Shown: piece by piece, positions 34,964-44,908 of the stretch
Position numbering within the stretch: the first letter of the stretch is position 1
Layout of the letters: each line of letters opens with the position of its first letter
Origin: Denitratisoma sp. DHT3
GTDB lineage: Bacteria > Pseudomonadota > Gammaproteobacteria > Burkholderiales > Rhodocyclaceae
Assembly: GCF_007833355.1 (NCBI RefSeq)
Contig: NZ_CP020914.1
Span: 606,047 to 670,046, forward strand
DNA length: 64,000 bases
Direction: 5' to 3'
Program-made: the position numbers and the translations under genes
The notes under the pieces: generated by a model
Told to the model about the DNA's origin: nothing
Databases searched by the model: none
Seen by the model: only the letters and a program-made list of their open reading frames with translations

Positions 34964-37462
34964 TTACTCCGCCCGCATCATCTCTTTCGCAAAAAAGCGG
35001 TAACAGTTCCGCCCCGCCTGCTTGGCCTCGTACATGGCGATATCCGCCTTTTTCATGAGTTCAGTCATATCGTCCGATCCGCTGACCGGGAAGACGGCTA
35101 TGCCGATGCTCGTGCTGGTGTGACGCTCGTGCCCAAGCAACATGACCGGCTTGGCCAACGCGTCTATGATCTTCCTTGCGACCACCTCCGCATCGTGCGG
35201 ATGGGAAATCTCCGTCAGGATGATGACGAACTCATCGCCTCCTTGGCGGGCAACCGTATCGCCGGCTCGTATGCTCTGGGTCAAGCGGCTGCCGACCACC
35301 TTGAGGAGTTCGTCGCCCACATCATGTCCCAGGGTGTCATTGATGTTCTTGAACCTGTCGAGGTCCAGGAACATGACGGCCATTGACCGACTGTAGCGCT
35401 TGGCCTGCGCCAATGCCTTGCCAAGCTGCTCCAGCAGCAGGCGGCGGTTGGGCAGTCCCGTGAGCGTGTCGTAGAAGGCCAGGCGCCGAATTTCCTCTTC
35501 CGCCCGCGTTCTTTCGCTGATGTCGCGCGCAGACAGCGAGATGAGGGATTTGCCATCCAGTTCAAGCGCGTGCGCGGTCAGCTCGACGTCGAGCAGGGAG
35601 CCATCCTTGCGCCGGTATTGCGTTTGGAATGTCCCGGCACGCTCGTCCAAATGCGCCTGATCACGGGAAGAGTCAGACGGATAGGTCGTCCATGTCGATG
35701 CATGCGCGCCCGCGAGCTCGTGTCGGTCATACCCCAGCATTCGGTAAAACGAGTCGCTCGCTTCGACCAGCCGGTTCTCGGTATCCAGGATGTGCAGCGC
35801 ATCGCCCGTTCTGCGCAGGAAGATCTGGTTCTTGCGGCTTTCGGTCGCCAAGGCCGCTGTCCGATCCTCGACCAGACGCTCGACGCGCGCGGTATAGCCT
35901 GTGCCGAGCAGCAGAATGGCGCCCAGCAGGCTGACTCCGAACAAACCCGCGGCATGCAGGACGAGGCTTTGCCATCCCTGGTGTTGCGCAAGGTAGGTTT
36001 CGGTTGGAGCGACCTGAAGGACATACTCGCGGGCGCCAAAATGCAGGGTTTGTTCGAACCCGTCGCTGGATCGACGGTCCGCCATTTCGCCATAGATCAC
36101 CTTGTTGGCGGCTTTGTCCGTGAGCCGTACATCGAGGATGGACTTGTCCTCGGGCATGAGTCTGGCTATGAAGTCGCCGATGCGCAGGACCGTGACAACG
36201 AGACCGGGAGCGCTGGCATCCTCTCGCACCTTCAGGAGCAGCAGAATTCCCGATTGTCGGGCTTGTTCCTGCACGAGTTTGATCGGTGCGGTGGCAACGG
36301 GAACACCTTCATTCATTGCATGGGCAACGGCGTCCCTGCGATTCTGGGTTGACATCAGATCGAACCCCAGAGCGGAACGGTTCCCCTCCAGCGGCTGGAT
36401 GTCGGCGATCGGGAAATATTTGGCACGTTCACCGGCGCGTACCAATTCTCCAGCGGCATTTCGCTCGCGGATTTCGAAATCGTCCTGTATGCGGCGGCGC
36501 TGCTCGGCTTCGAAATCCGCCCGCCGCTCCGCCCGGACGAGTGGCGCCCACTCCATGGCCTGCAGCACCGGAAATGGCAGCGAAAAACTGCTGGCGAAGT
36601 TCCTGAACTCCATGCCGCTGACGGCCTGGGTACGGTCATGCGACATGAACCCCGCCAGCGCCGAGATGAGGAATTCCTGATCACGGAAACTATCGTGCAC
36701 TCGCGCGATGAACTGACGCGCCGTCGCCCGAAAGACGGACAGGCTATCGTCCTGTTCCCACTTGCTGACTTTGACGAAGACGGAGGTGGATAGCGCCAGC
36801 ATGCCGATCATCGGCAGGGCGACCGTCCAGCGCCTGCTGCGCCAGAGCGCCCGGGGTTCGCCGAAGAAGATCAGCAGTATGGGAAAGAGGACGGTGACGC
36901 CAAGGGTGTCGCCTACCCACCATTTCAGCCAGTTGACCGCCAAGTATCCCGCGTCGACGAGGCCCAGCAAGTGGAGTCCGCTCACCGAAAGGGTTGCGCT
37001 GACCAGGCATACTGCCGGCGTGAGCAGCATGAAGCTCAACAGTTCCCGGATCTGGTCGAACGAGGATGGGTAACCGATCATGCGGCGCAGCAGCCAGCCG
37101 CCGAGGCTCGCCTGCAAAGCCGATGCGATGGCGATGATCGCCGCGGCCATGGCGCCGACGCCGGTAATCGCGCCCGCTGGTCCCATTCCGGCCCAAAGAT
37201 TCAGCAGGGCCGAGCCGAGCAGCACCCAAACGAGCAACGAGCGCCCCCACATATAGACGGCCGCAATGGCCAGACCCGCAGGAGGAAAGATCGCGCTCGC
37301 GTAACCCGGCGGAATGGCCAGGAGCAGGGCGAGTTTGCCAGTGAGTACGTAGGCGATCGAGACAAGCGCGCCCCTGGAGACCATGTCTCTCCAGGCAGGG
37401 TTGAGGTGCCTGGCTTTGAAGGAAGCGACCTGGGATAGGTTCTGCTTGTCGAACTTGGTCAT
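34964..37462 (-). CDS. MASE1-CHASE-PAS-GGDEF diguanylate cyclase
   Basis: This 832-residue protein has an N-terminal multi-helix MASE1 membrane domain (about residues 30-240, with PPAGLAIAAVYMWG), an extracytoplasmic CHASE domain (about 250-460), another helix near 510-530, and a PAS domain (about 550-650, NQIFLRRTGDALHILDTENR). The GGDEF domain (about 665-825) starts AFYDTLTGLPNRRLLLEQL and has the active motif RQGGDEFVIIL. It should make cyclic di-GMP in response to an external signal. An inhibitory RxxD motif was not obvious. No EAL domain is present. Confidence 0.95.
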   Translation of the reverse strand: MTKFDKQNLSQVASFKARHLNPAWRDMVSRGALVSIAYVLTGKLALLLAIPPGYASAIFPPAGLAIAAVYMWGRSLLVWVLLGSALLNLWAGMGPAGAITGVGAMAAAIIAIASALQASLGGWLLRRMIGYPSSFDQIRELLSFMLLTPAVCLVSATLSVSGLHLLGLVDAGYLAVNWLKWWVGDTLGVTVLFPILLIFFGEPRALWRSRRWTVALPMIGMLALSTSVFVKVSKWEQDDSLSVFRATARQFIARVHDSFRDQEFLISALAGFMSHDRTQAVSGMEFRNFASSFSLPFPVLQAMEWAPLVRAERRADFEAEQRRRIQDDFEIRERNAAGELVRAGERAKYFPIADIQPLEGNRSALGFDLMSTQNRRDAVAHAMNEGVPVATAPIKLVQEQARQSGILLLLKVREDASAPGLVVTVLRIGDFIARLMPEDKSILDVRLTDKAANKVIYGEMADRRSSDGFEQTLHFGAREYVLQVAPTETYLAQHQGWQSLVLHAAGLFGVSLLGAILLLGTGYTARVERLVEDRTAALATESRKNQIFLRRTGDALHILDTENRLVEASDSFYRMLGYDRHELAGAHASTWTTYPSDSSRDQAHLDERAGTFQTQYRRKDGSLLDVELTAHALELDGKSLISLSARDISERTRAEEEIRRLAFYDTLTGLPNRRLLLEQLGKALAQAKRYSRSMAVMFLDLDRFKNINDTLGHDVGDELLKVVGSRLTQSIRAGDTVARQGGDEFVIILTEISHPHDAEVVARKIIDALAKPVMLLGHERHTSTSIGIAVFPVSGSDDMTELMKKADIAMYEAKQAGRNCYRFFAKEMMRAE

Positions 37463-37717
37463 CTGAATTGCAACCGTCGGAGATACCTGAACTCAGCCTT
37501 GCCTCCTGAACCCTTGGAGGACGCAGCATACTACCGGCGACTTACTGACGGTTTGCTGACCACGCAACACGCGCCGGGCATCGATGCGGTCGTCGCGCTC
37601 GATATCACGGGGAACGCTGTAGCGGCACCGAGGGGTTGCGGCAGGCGGAAATGCTCGTTTTCACGCTAAAAAATGGCGCGGATCACCGCGCCATTTTTAC
37701 GTCGTGAGACGGAGGCT
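37463..37717. terminator. Intergenic region with strong bidirectional terminator
   Basis: No gene is supported here. AAAAATGGCGCGG (37669-37681) pairs with CCGCGCCATTTTT (37686-37698) around a 4-nt loop. The stem is perfect and has A and T tracts, so it can end the SDR transcript on the minus strand and act in the other direction too. Confidence 0.75.
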
Positions 37718-38491
37718 TCAGCTATGCACGCCGCCGTCGATGCGGATCACTTCGCCATTGATGTGGGCGCCGTCGGCCGAGGCCAGCATGGCGATCACGC
37801 CGGCCACGTTCTCGGGCTCGCCGAAGTTCGTGATCGGGGTCAGGTGGGTGATCAGGCTGTAGTCCACGCCCTCGGGGAAGCCGGTGGCCATGGCCTGGGT
37901 CAGCGGGGTGGTGATGCCGCCGGGGGCCACGGCATTGACGCGCACGCCGGACTTGATGAACTCCCAGGCCAGGGTATGGGTCATCGCGGCCACGCCGCCC
38001 TTGCTGGCGGCATAGGCGGCCATGTAGGGGTGGCCGAAGTAGGAGGAGGTGGAGGCGGCGTTGACGATGTTGCCTTTGCGCTGGATCAGGTGGGGCAGGG
38101 CTTCGCGGCAGAAGAGGAAGGTGCCGCCCAGGTTGACCTGGACCACGTTCATGAAATGCTCGAAGGACGTTTCCGGAGTGTGGGTGGCGCGCAGGAACCC
38201 GGCCATGTTCACCAGCACGTCGAGGCCGCCTTCCTTGGCGACGAAATCGGCGACGGTCTTTTTCACCGCCGCTTCGTCGGCGATGGAGGCCACGGCGTGG
38301 GCGGCCCGGCCGCCGTGGGCGGCGCTCGCCTGGGCCAGGGCGACGGATTCCTGGAGGCCGGATTCGTTGAGATCCACGGCGAGGGCGACGGCGCCCTCGG
38401 AGACCAGGCGGATCAGGGTGGCGCGGCCGATGCCGGAGGCGGCGCCGGTGACGATGACGTTCTTCTGGGCAAAGCGGGATGCGACGGTCAT
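37718..38491 (-). CDS. SDR family NAD(P)-dependent oxidoreductase
   Basis: This 257-residue short-chain dehydrogenase has IVTGAASGIGRATLIRLVSEG (cofactor binding), the expected Asp in VDLNESG that favours NAD, VNMAGFL, and STSSYFGHPYMAAYAASKGG with the catalytic Ser, Tyr and Lys. The C-terminal HINGEVIRIDGGV is the family signature. The ATG at 38491 follows GGAG; the frame is open further upstream but gives a non-family extension. The substrate is not predictable. Confidence 0.92.
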   Translation of the reverse strand: MTVASRFAQKNVIVTGAASGIGRATLIRLVSEGAVALAVDLNESGLQESVALAQASAAHGGRAAHAVASIADEAAVKKTVADFVAKEGGLDVLVNMAGFLRATHTPETSFEHFMNVVQVNLGGTFLFCREALPHLIQRKGNIVNAASTSSYFGHPYMAAYAASKGGVAAMTHTLAWEFIKSGVRVNAVAPGGITTPLTQAMATGFPEGVDYSLITHLTPITNFGEPENVAGVIAMLASADGAHINGEVIRIDGGVHS

Positions 38492-38705
38492 GGAGGTCTC
38501 CTCTTTTATAAACAGAAAATTATCCCATACGCGGCCTGCCAGAGGCTTCCGCGTCGGTTCACACTGGATTCGGCAACGGTCGGCGTGAAAAACGAGCGTT
38601 TCCGCCAGCCGCAACGCATCGGTGCCGCCACGAAGTTCCTCCAAACACTCGAGCGCAGCGAGCCGTATCGCCCCCCGGCGGGGAGCGAAGGGGGGCGAGC
38701 CTTTT

Positions 38706-40121
38706 TCATTGCCAGATCATTTTCCCCGTGCGCCAGGTCGCCCGCACGTGGACCGCGCCGAGGCGCTCCCGGGCGTCGGCCCAGGGTCGGTCGAGCAGGC
38801 ACAGGTCGGCCGGGGCGCCGACGGCCAGCCGCCGCACCGGTCCCCCCGGCTGCCGGGCCGGGCTGGTGAACAGCGCCAGCGCCTGCTCCGGGCTCAGCGC
38901 CTCGGCGGCGCCGAGGATCCGGCCGGACGCGCTCTTCCGCGTCACCGCGGCCTCCAGGGCCAGCCAGGGGTTGGGGTCGCCATACGGCGCATCGGTGCCG
39001 GCGGCCAGCGGAATGCCTGCATCCAACAGGCCGCGGGCGCGGTACAGCCAGGGCAGGTCGGCCGCCTCCACTTCCCGCAGATAGACGTCGCCCCGTTCGC
39101 GGATGAAATTGGGCTGGGTCACCACCACCAGGCCCAGCGCCGCCAGTTGCGGCAGAGTCTCGGGCGGGGCCACCGAGGCATGCTCGATGCGGTCGCCCGC
39201 GAAGGTGCCAGTATCCACGCCGGCCGCCTCCAGGGCGGCACAGGCGAACACCAGTTCGGTCAGGGTCACGCAATGGAACGCCACATTGCGTCCCGCCGCG
39301 TGGCGGCGCCGGATGTCTTCGCAGAGGGCGTCGAAGGGCGGCAGTTCATTTTCGTGCAGATGCACCTTGAAGTGGCCGGGCCGCACGTCGCCGCTGGGCA
39401 GCGCGCCGTCGAGGCGGGCGTCGCCCATCGCCAGCACCGCCTGGAGCAGGTGGCCGCGCGCCTGTTCGGCGGCGAAATGGGCCAGTTCCTGCGGGCCGTT
39501 GTGCTGCGAGGTGTCGGTGACGCCGGTGACGCCGTGGCTGGCCAGCAGCCGGCCGACCCGCGCCAGGCTCGGCGGGCGGCTGCCCAGGCGTTGGCGCAGC
39601 CAGGCGTCGGCGTCGTAGAGCCGTCCGCTGGCTTGCCCCGCGATGCGCTCCAGCGGGGCGTCGCCATCATCCTCCGCGCCGAGCCGCTCCAGGGCGCGGG
39701 AATTGAGGATCCAGAGACGGCCGCTGCGATGCTGGATGCGCAACGGCCGGTCGGGCACCACCCGGTCGAGCCAGTGGCGGTCGATGTCGCCGGCCACCGA
39801 CTCGTGGTAGCCGGTGCCCCGCAGCCAGTCGTCACCCGATGTCGCTTGGGTCTCGGCCGCCTTGAGCGTCAACGTCCGGGCCAGTTGCCCGGCGTCATGC
39901 ACCTGGGGCGGGCCGCAGGGCACCGAGTCGAGGGCGGCGGCCAGCGCCAGCAGATGGATGTGGTGGTCGTGCAAGCCCGGCAGCAGGGCGCCGCCGCCGG
40001 CCTCCAGCACCGCCTCGTGTTCCCCGGGCCGAAGCCCGTCGCCGATGGCAGCGATCCTGCCGGCCTCGATGCGCAGGTGGGTGCGGCCGAGGCCGGCGAT
40101 TTCGGCGTTGCGGATCAGCAT
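38706..40121 (-). CDS. Amidohydrolase family protein (YtcJ-like)
   Basis: This 471-residue metal-dependent hydrolase starts MLIRNAEIAGLGRTHLRIEAGRIAAIGDG, followed by the metal-binding GALLPGLHDHHIHLL. Later motifs are FKVHLHENELP, NVAFHCVTLTELV, DRIEHASVAPPETL and AAGTDAPYGDPNPW (catalytic Asp). It resembles amidohydrolase family 3. It overlaps the upstream CoA transferase-like gene by 7 bases, so both act in one operon, probably in degradation of an unidentified compound. Confidence 0.88.
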   Translation of the reverse strand: MLIRNAEIAGLGRTHLRIEAGRIAAIGDGLRPGEHEAVLEAGGGALLPGLHDHHIHLLALAAALDSVPCGPPQVHDAGQLARTLTLKAAETQATSGDDWLRGTGYHESVAGDIDRHWLDRVVPDRPLRIQHRSGRLWILNSRALERLGAEDDGDAPLERIAGQASGRLYDADAWLRQRLGSRPPSLARVGRLLASHGVTGVTDTSQHNGPQELAHFAAEQARGHLLQAVLAMGDARLDGALPSGDVRPGHFKVHLHENELPPFDALCEDIRRRHAAGRNVAFHCVTLTELVFACAALEAAGVDTGTFAGDRIEHASVAPPETLPQLAALGLVVVTQPNFIRERGDVYLREVEAADLPWLYRARGLLDAGIPLAAGTDAPYGDPNPWLALEAAVTRKSASGRILGAAEALSPEQALALFTSPARQPGGPVRRLAVGAPADLCLLDRPWADARERLGAVHVRATWRTGKMIWQ

Positions 40122-41530
40122 CGGATGCCCAGTTCCGTCAGGATGGCCTGGGTGTCGGCGCCCAGGGGGCGGGCAGGGGCGGCGGCCCGGCGTGGGGGCG
40201 GCAAGTCGCCAGGGAGGCCGGTGCGGCGCGCCAGGTCGGTCCATTCCTCCCAGCGCGCGCGTCGACCATCGGCCGTCCCGGGCAGGGTGTAGCGCAGGCA
40301 GTGGCCCACCACGTCCCGCAAGGCCAGGGCAATCAGGCGTCCGCCGCCGCTCTGGTGGCTGGCCCAGGCGGCCAGCGCCGCGTGCAGCCCGGTGAGCGGA
40401 TCGGCGATCGCGTCGCCGACGAACAGCGGCTGGCCGGCGAGTTCCAGCATCAGGCCGGAGAGCCCCGCCGCGACGCCGGCATCGTCGCCATAGGCGACCC
40501 ATTGGGCCTGGGGTTCGTCGCGGCCGTAGCCGGTGAGGCTGACCCAGGTGAGGCCGGGGTTTTCCGCCAGCAGTTCCTCGGTGACGATGCCCAGCTGGCG
40601 TAGCGCGCGCGGACGCGAACCTTCGATCACGATGTCGGCGGCCAGCAGCAGGTGGCGCAGTTGCTCGATGCCCCGGGGCGAGGCGAAGTCCAGGGCCACG
40701 CTGGCCTTGCCCTGGTTCATCAGGGCGTAGAAAGCCGCCGCGCCGCGCCTGGCGCCGTCCGGCCGTTGCCGGCTTTCCACCTTGACCACCCGGGCGCCAG
40801 CCCGTTGCAGCAGGTGGCCGCAGAGCGGGCCGGCCCAGAGCGAGGCCAGGTCGACCACCAGGGGCATGGCGCGGGGCGGGCGGTGGGCGGAGGGAAGCGC
40901 ATGGTGCACCGAATACCAGGGGGCATCGGCGGTTGTCGGCAGTGCCAGGGGCGCCAGCGCCAGGCCCAGCAGTCGCCCCTGCGCCAGCAGCGGCGTTGTG
41001 GCGCGCTGGGCCAGCAGCGGCGCCAGGGACTCCCAGGCCGGATCGACATCGCATTCCAGCCAGGCCGGCAGCAGCCGCCAGTCTTCGTCTCGGCTGAGGC
41101 TCAGCGCCAGCCAGCCGTCCGCGGTGGCCAGCAGGCGGCAGCCGCCGCCGGGGGAGATCGCGCCCCGGCGCGCCAATCCGGCCAGGGCAGCCCGTTCGGA
41201 AAGCAGCCGGGCGTCGGGCAGAGGTTCCGCAAGAGGCGCTTCCAGCAGTGCGGCGAAGGCGGCCAGCACCCCGTCGGCGCAACTGGCCAGCGGCGCCGGC
41301 CCCATCAGCGGCGCGCCCGCGGCCTGCCCGGTCAACGCCATCAGCCCGCTTTCGGCCCAGGCCCGGGCGGGGTGGCGATCAGGCCGGCCGGCACCGATGA
41401 CGATCTCGGCGCCGAGGCTGCGCAGCAGGGCGCGGGCATACTCGGTGGCGAGACCCTCGCCATCCAGGCGGCACTGGCGGCCGGCAAGCAGGGCGGGGCA
41501 GGGGTGTTGGGGCGTATCGGCTTGCAGCAT
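40115..41530 (-). CDS. CaiB/BaiF-type CoA transferase family protein
   Basis: This protein of about 471 residues has a recognisable CaiB segment in its second half (MPLVVDLASLWAGPLCGHLLQRAGARVVKVESRQRPDGARRG, then NQGKASVALDFASPRGIEQLRHLLLAADIVIEGSRP and WVSLTGYGRDEP). The first half (EYARALLRSLGAEIVIGAG..., WAESGLMALTGQ) looks like a second, worn CaiB half, so this may be a tandem arrangement. Such enzymes move CoA between acids. The ATG at 41530 is preferred, with 41557 possible. No strong ribosome binding site is visible. Confidence 0.82.
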   Translation of the reverse strand: MLQADTPQHPCPALLAGRQCRLDGEGLATEYARALLRSLGAEIVIGAGRPDRHPARAWAESGLMALTGQAAGAPLMGPAPLASCADGVLAAFAALLEAPLAEPLPDARLLSERAALAGLARRGAISPGGGCRLLATADGWLALSLSRDEDWRLLPAWLECDVDPAWESLAPLLAQRATTPLLAQGRLLGLALAPLALPTTADAPWYSVHHALPSAHRPPRAMPLVVDLASLWAGPLCGHLLQRAGARVVKVESRQRPDGARRGAAAFYALMNQGKASVALDFASPRGIEQLRHLLLAADIVIEGSRPRALRQLGIVTEELLAENPGLTWVSLTGYGRDEPQAQWVAYGDDAGVAAGLSGLMLELAGQPLFVGDAIADPLTGLHAALAAWASHQSGGGRLIALALRDVVGHCLRYTLPGTADGRRARWEEWTDLARRTGLPGDLPPPRRAAAPARPLGADTQAILTELGIRC

Positions 41531-41790
41531 GGTTCTCGGGGCACACCGTTCCGGCATGGGAAGCGGGATCGCAAGGATAGCGCATCATGGCCGCGTCTCC
41601 CGCAGCGGAAGCGGCTGATCATCGCCCTTTGGAGCATGCGCGCGCCCATCGGCGATTGACCAAAATCCGTGGGCCCGGGTACTCTCGGCGATGGCATTGA
41701 GAGACCTGTCCTGCGGCAACAGTCTGGTATTCCGTTGGAAGGGCTTGCTGCCGGATGAAATGAACCGACCGTCGATCGCCCGCGAGAAAA

Positions 41791-42423
41791 ATGATGACTT
41801 GTCCGAAACCTGCGCTCCTTTGCCTGACCCGGCACGGCGAGACCGACTGGAACCAGCAAGGCATCCTGCAAGGATGGACAGACGTGTTGCTCAACCCGCT
41901 GGGGCGCCGGCAGGCGCGGGCGATGGCGGGTTCGTTCAACCACCAGGGATTTTCCGCCGTCTGGTCGAGCCCGCTGATGCGGGCGAGGGAAACCGCGGAG
42001 ATTGTCGCTCCCTTGATTCGCTTGTCTTTTCCGAAGTTTCACAACGGCCTGATGGAGCGTCACTTCGGTGTTTTTCAGGGTGTGCCGAAGGCCGAACTGG
42101 CCGAGTTCAACCCCGTGGTGCTGCAGTTGATCCTCAAGCGCAATCCGGATGGCTATTTCGAAGGCGGCGAAAGCATGGACGAATTCGCCGACCGTGTGCT
42201 GGGCGCGCTGGCCGACATCGGCTCGGCCCATGACGGCCAGCGGGTGCTGGTGATCACCCACGGCTGGGTGATGGATGTCGTCACCCGCCACATCAAGGGG
42301 CTGCCACGCAAAGCCATTCTCAACATGAAGCGCAAGAATGGCGAAAGTCTGTGGATAGCGGTGCATCAGGGAATCATCACCGCCACCCATGAGCCGGAGA
42401 ATCAAGTCCAGTCGGCAGCGTAG
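41791..42423 (+). CDS. Histidine phosphatase family protein
   Basis: This 210-residue phosphoglycerate mutase-fold protein has the catalytic LTRHGETDWNQQGILQGWTD (His and Arg), SSPLMRARETAEI, the acid MERHFGVFQG, and the second His in VLVITHGWVMDVV. It may act on phosphosugars or related metabolites. It stands alone. G+C content is lower than in upstream genes, which fits the start of an acquired patch to its right. Confidence 0.9.
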   Translation: MMTCPKPALLCLTRHGETDWNQQGILQGWTDVLLNPLGRRQARAMAGSFNHQGFSAVWSSPLMRARETAEIVAPLIRLSFPKFHNGLMERHFGVFQGVPKAELAEFNPVVLQLILKRNPDGYFEGGESMDEFADRVLGALADIGSAHDGQRVLVITHGWVMDVVTRHIKGLPRKAILNMKRKNGESLWIAVHQGIITATHEPENQVQSAA

Positions 42424-42436
42424 GGGAACTCAGCAA

Positions 42437-42610
42437 CTAGTGCGCCCCGTACTGGGCGGCTTCGTACCATCCCTTGGTCCGGTTAACCACCTTCACCACC
42501 AGCAGCATCACCGGCACTTCGATCAGCGCGCCGACCACGGTGGCCAGCGCGGCGCCGGAGTCGAAGCCGAACAGCAGCACCAGTGTCGACGTCAGCAATG
42601 TGGCCGATGA
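42437..42610 (-). pseudogene. ACR3 arsenite transporter, C-terminal remnant
   Basis: On the minus strand the reading [48 protein letters not shown] closely resembles the last helix and C-terminus of ACR3-family arsenite efflux proteins. Everything upstream (more than 280 residues) is missing, replaced by the region leading into ycaO. The first 10 or so codons of the open frame are unrelated. It is a deletion scar of an arsenic resistance locus; no other ars gene is in the window. Confidence 0.75.
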
Positions 42611-42691
42611 CAGCCCAAAGCACGGTTTTTTCACTGGGGAAACCCGATAATAGCGGCCGATTCGTTTTGGACGTTTTTTTGGAATTCCCGC

Positions 42692-44908
42692 ATGGAAATC
42701 AAGGTCAACTTTCTCGACAAGCTTCGTCTTGAAGCCAAGTTCGATGACTTCACGGTAATCGCCGATCAGCCCATCCGCTATAAGGGCGATGGCTCGGCGC
42801 CGGGTCCGTTCGATTACTTTCTGGCTTCATCGGCTTTGTGTGCGGCTTACTTTGTGAAGTTGTACTGCGAAACTCGCAACATTCCCACCGATAACATCCG
42901 CCTGTCGCAGAACAACATTGTCGATCCGGAAAATCGCTACCAGCAGATTTTCAAGATTCAGGTCGAGCTGCCGGCGGATATTTCCGCCAAAGACCGCCAG
43001 GGCATTTTGCGTTCCATCGACCGGTGTACGGTAAAGAAGGTGGTGCAAACCGGGCCCGAGTTTGTGATTGAGGAAGTCGAAAATCTGGATGCGAATGCAC
43101 AGGCCCTGCTGATGCTGAATCCGAATTCAGAAGCGAGCACCTATATTGCTGGCAAGGATCTGCCGCTGGAGCAAACCATCGCCAATATGTCGGGCGTTTT
43201 GGCGGGCTTGGGCATCAAGATCGAGATCGCTTCGTGGCGCAACCTAGTCCCCAACGTGTGGTCACTGCATATCCGCGATGCGCACTCGCCGATGTGCTTC
43301 ACCAACGGCAAGGGCGCGACCAAGGAAAGCGCCTTGGCGTCGGCCTTGGGCGAATATATCGAGCGGCTCAATTGCAATCATTTCTACAACGACCAGTTCT
43401 GGGGCGAGGACATCGCCAGCGCGGCGTTCGTGCATTACCCTGACGAGCGCTGGTTCAAGCCGGGCCGCAAGGATGCGCTTCCGGCCGGAATCCTCGACGA
43501 GTACTGTCTGAGGATTTACAACCCCGACGGTGAGCTGCGTGGCTCGCATCTTTACGACACCAACTCCGGCGATGTGCGGCGCGGCATCTGTTCGCTGCCA
43601 TATGTGCGTCAGTCGGACGGCGAAGTGGTGTATTTCCCGTCCAACCTGATCGACAATCTGTTCCTCAGCAATGGCATGAGTGCCGGCAATACACTGGCCG
43701 AAGCGCAGGTGCAATGCCTGTCGGAAATCTTCGAGCGGGCGGTAAAACGCGAAATTCTGGAAGGTGAAATCGCACTGCCCGATGTGCCGCCCGACGTGCT
43801 GGCGAAATACCCCGGCATTCTGGCCGGGATTCAGGGCTTGGAAGCACAAGGCTTTCCGGTGCTGGTGAAGGATGCGTCGCTGGGTGGGGAGTTTCCCGTG
43901 ATGTGCGTCACCTTGATGAACCCGCGTACGGGCGGCGTGTTTGCCTCCTTCGGCGCGCACCCCAGCTTTGAGGTGGCGCTGGAACGCAGTCTGACGGAGT
44001 TGCTGCAGGGGCGCAGTTTTGAAGGTCTGAACGACTTGCCGCGGCCCACCTTTGAAAGCAACGCCGTGACTGAGCCGAATAACTTTGTTGAACACTTTAT
44101 CGATTCCAGCGGTGTGGTGTCGTGGCGCTTTTTCAGTGCCAAGGCTGATTTCGATTTCGTCGAGTGGGACTTTTCTGGCCAGAGTCACAGCACCAAAATG
44201 AGCTCCAATGCCGCCGAAGCCGCGATGCTGTTTGGCATTCTCGAAGACATGGGCAAGGAAGTGTACATGGCGGTGTACGACCAATTAGGTGCAACGGCCT
44301 GCCGCATACTGGTTCCGGGCTATTCGGAAATTTATCCGGTAGAAGATTTGGTCTGGGACAACACCAACAAGGCCCTGTCGTTCCGCGCCGATATTTTGAA
44401 CTTGCATCGCCTCGACGATGCCGGCCTGGAAGCACTGCTTGAACGTCTGGAAGACAGTGAGCTCGATGATTACACCGACATCATCACCTTGATCGGCATC
44501 GAGTTTGACGAGAACACGGTCTGGGGCCAGCTGACGATTCTCGAGTTGAAACTGCTGATTCATCTCGCCTTGAAGCAATTCGAAGCCGCGCACGAACTGG
44601 TGGGAACCTTCCTGCAATACAACGAGAACACGGTCGAACGCGGATTGTTTTATCAGGCCTTGAATGTGGTGCTGGAGGTGCTGCTGGACAATGATCTGGA
44701 ACTGGACGATTACGTGGTCAATTTCCGCCGGATGTTTGGCAACCCGCGGATGGACGCGGTGCTGGGGTCAGTGGACGGCAGCGTGCGCTTCTTCGGCTTA
44801 ACGCCAACGAGCATGAAACTGGAAGGGCTCGATAGGCATCAGCGCCTAATAGATAGCTACAAAAAGCTGCACATGGCGCGGGCCAATGTGGCGGCTTTTT
44901 CCAGTTAG
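42692..44908 (+). CDS. ycaO: OsmC/YcaO domain protein (RpsD12 methylthiotransferase accessory factor)
   Basis: This 738-residue protein has an N-terminal OsmC-like part (about residues 1-150, [21 protein letters not shown]) and then a YcaO domain (about 160-570). The ATP-binding residues lie in [22 protein letters not shown] and [18 protein letters not shown]-terminal helical part with TPR-like features follows. E. coli YcaO supports beta-methylthiolation of ribosomal protein S12. Its lower G+C content and codon use differ from neighbours, suggesting acquisition. An IS5 element is inserted exactly at its TAG stop, and the target duplication keeps the stop intact. Confidence 0.92.
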   Translation: MEIKVNFLDKLRLEAKFDDFTVIADQPIRYKGDGSAPGPFDYFLASSALCAAYFVKLYCETRNIPTDNIRLSQNNIVDPENRYQQIFKIQVELPADISAKDRQGILRSIDRCTVKKVVQTGPEFVIEEVENLDANAQALLMLNPNSEASTYIAGKDLPLEQTIANMSGVLAGLGIKIEIASWRNLVPNVWSLHIRDAHSPMCFTNGKGATKESALASALGEYIERLNCNHFYNDQFWGEDIASAAFVHYPDERWFKPGRKDALPAGILDEYCLRIYNPDGELRGSHLYDTNSGDVRRGICSLPYVRQSDGEVVYFPSNLIDNLFLSNGMSAGNTLAEAQVQCLSEIFERAVKREILEGEIALPDVPPDVLAKYPGILAGIQGLEAQGFPVLVKDASLGGEFPVMCVTLMNPRTGGVFASFGAHPSFEVALERSLTELLQGRSFEGLNDLPRPTFESNAVTEPNNFVEHFIDSSGVVSWRFFSAKADFDFVEWDFSGQSHSTKMSSNAAEAAMLFGILEDMGKEVYMAVYDQLGATACRILVPGYSEIYPVEDLVWDNTNKALSFRADILNLHRLDDAGLEALLERLEDSELDDYTDIITLIGIEFDENTVWGQLTILELKLLIHLALKQFEAAHELVGTFLQYNENTVERGLFYQALNVVLEVLLDNDLELDDYVVNFRRMFGNPRMDAVLGSVDGSVRFFGLTPTSMKLEGLDRHQRLIDSYKKLHMARANVAAFSS

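Noticed and set aside
37575..37675. A short plus-strand reading (GIDAVVALDITGNAVAAP) that might be the tail of an isoaspartyl peptidase-like gene
   Set aside because: It is too short, has no start and only a loose pattern match, so it cannot be supported.
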